From Treponema sp. (lineage in GTDB: Bacteria; Spirochaetota; Spirochaetia; Treponematales; Treponemataceae): a DNA stretch of 64,000 nt. Where the stretch lies: assembly GCA_022510865.1 (NCBI GenBank), contig JAFLSQ010000002.1, positions 1 to 64,000 on the forward strand, given 5' to 3'. Below are positions 60,150-64,000 of this stretch, one piece after another; position 1 is the stretch's first letter, and every line of letters starts with the position of its first letter. The notes beneath the pieces were generated by a model. That model was not told where the DNA came from. It did no database searches and worked only from the letters and a program-made list of their open reading frames with translations. Both the position numbers and the translations under genes were made by a program.

Positions 60150-60944
60150 ATGGGCTTAATTGCAAAAGCCGGCTCGCTTGAGCCATCAACCGGGCTGGCT
60201 TTTTCTGACTTCGTCAACAAATACAAGTTAAGATTCTGCGCAGTCTTTGAGAAGGACAAAAATGCTTTTTACATAAAAAACAGCATTGGATTTGACGGCT
60301 CGTCCATCATATCATCCTGCTCCACTGCGGATTTTTGGGACGGCATCTGCTCCTCAATCAAAGAACTTAACATTTTTGCGCGAGAGAACGGCACGCTCAA
60401 ACCGCTCCTGCAACTTTTCTCGTTCGCGCAGAAGGATGACATTGCCGCAGTCTCAATTTACAGGCTCTCGCAGACAAAAATTCTCATGGTCTGCAACCAG
60501 TCGTTCCCAAAAGAATGCACAGCCGATCTTGATTGCCTGGAGGACAAGAGGAATCCAATCCGGCTCGGCACAATAAATCATCTGATTACGAGCAAATCAA
60601 AAGTCATAAAAATGCAGATTGATTTCAAGGATGCCGCGGACAGTTTCGTGCAGGCACAGGTGATTGACAGGCAGCGCGCCGAAATCTTCAGGAAATCCGT
60701 CTACAATGAGATTTCAAACCGATTTCTCTGCTTTTTCGCAAAACACGTCTCTTTCTGCCCGAACGAGCACACCGTCCGTGCAATTTTTGTCGTCACACGC
60801 GATCTTACAAAAGAGCATCTCATAAATCACATCATACTCAATCTTTCGGGCGTGATTGGAAGATACGCGGAGAAAATCAGCTGCGATATTTCCGGGAGCG
60901 CAGTCTCCATTCCGGAGATAAAAGAATTCTTGCAGGACGGATGA
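60150..60944 (+). CDS. Hypothetical protein between the acidic protein and Maf-like genes
   Basis: This 264-residue cytoplasmic protein starts 1 nt after the preceding stop (TGAAATG). It has a mixed alpha-beta appearance (YKLRFCAVFEKDKNAFYIKN, KILMVCNQSFPKECTADLDC, VRAIFVVTRDLTKEHLINHI) and no motif I can name. It overlaps the next gene by 4 nt. It is probably an accessory factor of the flagellin-glycosylation genes that follow; this is inference from position only. Confidence 0.65.
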   Translation: MGLIAKAGSLEPSTGLAFSDFVNKYKLRFCAVFEKDKNAFYIKNSIGFDGSSIISSCSTADFWDGICSSIKELNIFARENGTLKPLLQLFSFAQKDDIAAVSIYRLSQTKILMVCNQSFPKECTADLDCLEDKRNPIRLGTINHLITSKSKVIKMQIDFKDAADSFVQAQVIDRQRAEIFRKSVYNEISNRFLCFFAKHVSFCPNEHTVRAIFVVTRDLTKEHLINHIILNLSGVIGRYAEKISCDISGSAVSIPEIKEFLQDG

Positions 60945-62443
60945 CCTTGATTGAATTCATCTGCGCGAAAAACGGCGAGCTGACCGCAAAAGCAGACGGA
61001 CTGTTCCTGCACTCGTCTTACAATCCGTCAAAAGAGTCTGAGCGTTTTGCGCAGAACCTCAAAGTTGAGCTGCCCGAGGAGGCGGTCATCATAATTGAGC
61101 CGGGCATCTCGTATGTGGCAGAAAATCTGCGGGAAATTTATCCGGCAAAAAAAATCGGCGCAATCAGGCTTGAGAAATCTTTCAGAGAATATGACGGACT
61201 TTTTGATTTTGTGCTTGATTTCTGCGATGACACCCGGGATGATTCTGAGCTGCAGAATCTGCTGCTTGGAAAGCTCGGCGAGCAGATGATTTTCTCGGCG
61301 CATTTCGCGGACTGGGAGCCGTCAAAAAAAGCGTTCGCGCAAGGGTGCGCAAGAACACACGCCGCGATAAAAGGCGCGATGGAGAAAGCAAGGACAATCC
61401 TTGTCACCCGCGAGTATTTTGAGAAAAAATGGCTTTTGAATTCCGCCGCGTTCGTAAAATACCTGCGAAATCCTGTAAGTCTCAGAAAAAAAATCGGCAT
61501 GAATGTGCTGATTGTCGCGTCCGGGCCGAGCCTTCACAACGCGCTCGGCACAATCAGGGAATTTCAGGCGGATTTTTTCACCATCGTCCTCTCCTCTGCC
61601 CTCTCCGCCTGCAAGAAAAACGGCATATCCGCAGATTTGGTCATGTCCACGGACGGAGGATTCTGGGCCGGCGAGCATCTGAAACATCTTGATTACAGCA
61701 CTGTGCTTGCCCTAAGCCCCGAAAGTTTCTGCGCAAGAAACAGGCTGGAGAGAAATCCTGTGCTCCCGCTTTTTTACAGGGACGGCCTTTCAAAAAAACT
61801 CACATCGCTCTGCGGATTCTCTGGCGGCGTGATTGCAGAGAGAAACGGAACTGTTAGCGGGACCGCGCTCGAATTCGCGCTCAAAAATTCAAGCGGAAAA
61901 ATCTACTTTTCTGGCCTTGACATGGCGACCGCCCGCGGCTTCCAGCACGAGAATCCGAATGAGATTGAGAAAAACAACGAGCAGAAGGATGACCGGCTCC
62001 GCACCAGGAGCACAAGATGCCTCAAAAGCGAGCTTTCCGGCGAGAGCCTTGGAATATACTTGCAGTGGTTCAGGCACACGGATTTTGAGCCTGGCAGGAT
62101 TTTCCGGATCATCGACAGCCCCAGAAATTCGCTCGGGAGAATTCAGGACATCACAACTGCGGATTTCAAGAGCCTCTGCGAAAAAAATCACGGGCAGGCA
62201 ATCGCGGGGAAAAAAGAGCCTCTGCAAAAAGATTTTTTTGTGCGCATGAAAGACGCGCCCCAAAATCCGCAGCGCATAACACCGCACCTTGACGATATTT
62301 TTGATGACGACGCTGTGAGCCAGATTTTTCCGCTAACATCGCTCTCGCTCAGGCGCAATCCCGGGAACAACGAGCTGAAAGAAAGGCTTGCGGCCGAGGT
62401 CTCACATCTCCGGGCAAAAATAAAGGACATTCTGAATGACTGA
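60941..62443 (+). CDS. Maf/MptE-like (DUF115) motility-associated glycosyltransferase candidate
   Basis: This 500-residue protein contains the DUF115/6-hydroxymethylpterin pyrophosphokinase MptE-like core: MNVLIVASGPSLHNALGTIR (residues about 187-206), FFTIVLSSALSACKKNGISA, DLVMSTDGGFWAGEHLKHLD and KIYFSGLDMATARGF. Proteins of this type in motile bacteria (Maf) add nonulosonic acid to flagellin. It is followed by a paralogue, and both are downstream of the acidic protein. Cytoplasmic. Substrate is unproven. Confidence 0.8.
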   Translation: MTLIEFICAKNGELTAKADGLFLHSSYNPSKESERFAQNLKVELPEEAVIIIEPGISYVAENLREIYPAKKIGAIRLEKSFREYDGLFDFVLDFCDDTRDDSELQNLLLGKLGEQMIFSAHFADWEPSKKAFAQGCARTHAAIKGAMEKARTILVTREYFEKKWLLNSAAFVKYLRNPVSLRKKIGMNVLIVASGPSLHNALGTIREFQADFFTIVLSSALSACKKNGISADLVMSTDGGFWAGEHLKHLDYSTVLALSPESFCARNRLERNPVLPLFYRDGLSKKLTSLCGFSGGVIAERNGTVSGTALEFALKNSSGKIYFSGLDMATARGFQHENPNEIEKNNEQKDDRLRTRSTRCLKSELSGESLGIYLQWFRHTDFEPGRIFRIIDSPRNSLGRIQDITTADFKSLCEKNHGQAIAGKKEPLQKDFFVRMKDAPQNPQRITPHLDDIFDDDAVSQIFPLTSLSLRRNPGNNELKERLAAEVSHLRAKIKDILND

Positions 62444-63956
62444 TTTTTTATACAAAGATTTTATGACCGCAAAGAACGGCACGGTAATCCCGGTGCTCGC
62501 GGACGGCAGAACCGTGGACTCACGCTACAATCCAGAGAAAGAGGCTTTGAGCTGCGTGAATTCGGTGAGCGCAGCATCCGGGCACAGTTTTTTCATCGTC
62601 CTTGGAATCGGCTCCGCGCTGAGCGTGAGAATGCTGTCCCAGAAATTCCCGGAAAGCAGGATTATCGCGCTTGAACGGACACGGCATGACATCGATTTTC
62701 TGATGCGTCTTGACGCGGTGCGGGATCTTGGCGCGAGCAGGAGGATTTTTCTCACTGATATTCAGGGCCTTGCCGGGACAATCATCAGGACTTATCTTCC
62801 CGCAAAATACGAAACACCGCAGATAATCGAGCAGCGGGCGTGGATGCAGGCGAACGCCGACAAAACACAGCTAATCCGCGATGAGATTAACAGGGCGTTC
62901 AGGACGGTGAGCGCGGATTATTCGGTTCAGGCGCACTTCGGCAAAATCTGGATGCACAACATAATGGAAAACCTTAAAATCCTCGCCGGTCAGACGCAGG
63001 CGGACGCGACTGCACGGAAAATAGCTCGGATTGACAGGAAAAAGACCGCGGTGATAATCGCGGCTGGCCCGAGCCTTGAAAAAACTCTGCGGCAGGTGCA
63101 AAACCGCAGGGAGGATTTTTTTGTCATCAGCACGGACACAGGCCTGAAAATCCTTGAGAAAACAGATTTGACTCCCGATGCCGTGATTTCCATCGACGCG
63201 CAGAGCATCTCAACGAATCATTTTGCGGGCAGAGCCTTGGGGAACGCGCTTTATTTTTTTGACATCTGCGCCTCGTCCTCCGCGGCAAGCCACATAACCG
63301 GCGGGGGCGGAAAAATCGTCTATTTCACATCCGGCCACCCAATGGGATTTTTTGCCTCGCAGTTCGCAAAGAACGGATTGCCCTGCCTTTTCTCCGGCGC
63401 GGGCACTGTGACCATCGCTGCGGTTGATTTGGCGCGGCAGCTTGGCTTTGAGCGAATCAGAGTGATTGGCGCGGACTTCGCCTATTCCGGTGGCAAGGCT
63501 TACGCCCGCGGCACTTACCTTGAGACTTTGTATGATATGCGCTCGATGCGGCTGGAGCCATCAGAGAAAAAATATGACGCGCTGATGTTCAGGACGGAGC
63601 TTTTTTTGCAGGACGGCGGGAAAAATCCGGGGAGACTTACGACGCAGATTCTTGACGCATACAGGAAATCTTTTGTCGGCTACGCGCTGGAAAATCAGAT
63701 GACGTGCGATTATGACGGCGAGGCGTACAACCTCAGCGCAGGAAAATCAGAGGGCGTTTTTGATGTATGCGCCGGATTTGATTTTGCGGCCTTCTGTGCG
63801 GAATGCAGGAAATCATCAAAAAACGCGCTTGAGATTCCGCTTCTGCCTTACATCGCGTATCTGAAAAACCGGGCCGGGCAATCCGCAGGCTATGAGGATT
63901 TTCTGAACCTTGCACATAGTCATATAGTGAGTTATAATGAAGATTATGAAAAATAA
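62436..63956 (+). CDS. Second Maf/MptE-like (DUF115) protein
   Basis: This 506-residue paralogue of the preceding gene has the same core: KKTAVIIAAGPSLEKTLRQV (residues about 205-224), FFVISTDTGLKILEKTDLTP, DAVISIDAQSISTNHFAGRA and FERIRVIGADFAYSGGKAYA. The N-terminal region (NGTVIPVLADGRTVDSRYNP, FFIVLGIGSALSVRMLSQKF) also resembles its partner. It overlaps it by 8 nt, which suggests coupled translation. Tandem Maf genes are common in flagellated bacteria. Confidence 0.8.
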   Translation: MTDFLYKDFMTAKNGTVIPVLADGRTVDSRYNPEKEALSCVNSVSAASGHSFFIVLGIGSALSVRMLSQKFPESRIIALERTRHDIDFLMRLDAVRDLGASRRIFLTDIQGLAGTIIRTYLPAKYETPQIIEQRAWMQANADKTQLIRDEINRAFRTVSADYSVQAHFGKIWMHNIMENLKILAGQTQADATARKIARIDRKKTAVIIAAGPSLEKTLRQVQNRREDFFVISTDTGLKILEKTDLTPDAVISIDAQSISTNHFAGRALGNALYFFDICASSSAASHITGGGGKIVYFTSGHPMGFFASQFAKNGLPCLFSGAGTVTIAAVDLARQLGFERIRVIGADFAYSGGKAYARGTYLETLYDMRSMRLEPSEKKYDALMFRTELFLQDGGKNPGRLTTQILDAYRKSFVGYALENQMTCDYDGEAYNLSAGKSEGVFDVCAGFDFAAFCAECRKSSKNALEIPLLPYIAYLKNRAGQSAGYEDFLNLAHSHIVSYNEDYEK

Positions 63957-64000
63957 ATTTATAGTCGTCTACTCGGTGATTGCATCGCTTTTCATTTTGT
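63946..64000 (+). CDS. Start of a membrane or exported protein, 3' end outside the window
   Basis: ATG 63946 overlaps the end of the previous gene by 11 nt. The visible 18 codons (MKNKFIVVYSVIASLFIL) form a basic start plus a hydrophobic segment, the usual appearance of a signal peptide or first membrane helix. No more can be said. Confidence 0.55.
   Translation, partial: MKNKFIVVYSVIASLFIL

Noticed and set aside
1-64000. CRISPR arrays, rRNA genes, insertion sequences and prophage genes were looked for.
   Set aside because: No regularly spaced repeats, rRNA sequence, transposase or phage structural genes were seen.

Overview
The window reads as a chromosomal segment of a treponeme (Spirochaetes, genus Treponema or a close relative). 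The evidence is gene content and order. A spirochaete-type V-ATPase operon (E, a DUF2764-like subunit, A, B, D, I, K) and a long minus-strand motility operon (flbD-motA-motB-fliL-fliM-fliY-fliO-fliP-fliQ-fliR-flhB-flhA-flhF-flhG, then a sigma-28 gene and fapA) follow the order I recall for Treponema pallidum. Base composition is near half GC. A sugar ABC transporter, glgC and galM suggest a saccharolytic host-associated or free-living species rather than the syphilis agent. Species cannot be fixed from sequence alone.

Region 1 (1-8.9 kb) is the accessory part. It holds a partial Sel1-repeat gene, two duplicated small genes (one apparently frameshifted, one truncated), a stand-alone sigma-70 region-4 protein, a BspA-like surface lipoprotein, a CsgG/FlgO-like protein with a probable outer-membrane C-terminal half, two LPP20-like exported proteins, an ankyrin protein and a WYL-family regulator. 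Five copies of a nearly invariant element, TTCCCGTGNNTTGGGAA, lie only in this part. Each has a TATAAT-like hexamer 10-11 bp downstream in the same orientation. This looks like a private regulon of one locus and is the best candidate here for an undescribed system.

Region 2 (8.9-19.5 kb) has metG, an ugp/msm-like sugar ABC operon, a flgF-flgG-flgJ-like rod operon behind a good sigma-28 promoter, and glgC with a structured leader. Region 3 (19.7-26.6 kb) has an NtrC-type two-component pair, a DNA polymerase III delta-prime-like subunit, cvpA, murG, an ankyrin protein and tRNA-Phe. Region 4 (26.6-36 kb) has a NusG paralogue, the V-ATPase operon and galM. Region 5 (35.8-53.1 kb) is the motility operon, ending in a SwrB-like gene. 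Region 6 (53.2-64 kb) has hemW, lepB, smpB, an FtsB/DivIC-like gene, a 962-residue extremely acidic protein and two tandem Maf/MptE-like genes probably linked to flagellin glycosylation.

Genes are tightly packed with many 1-8 nt overlaps, so most regions behave as long operons. Several starts lie 6-10 nt after a TATAAT hexamer with no Shine-Dalgarno sequence, which suggests leaderless transcripts.
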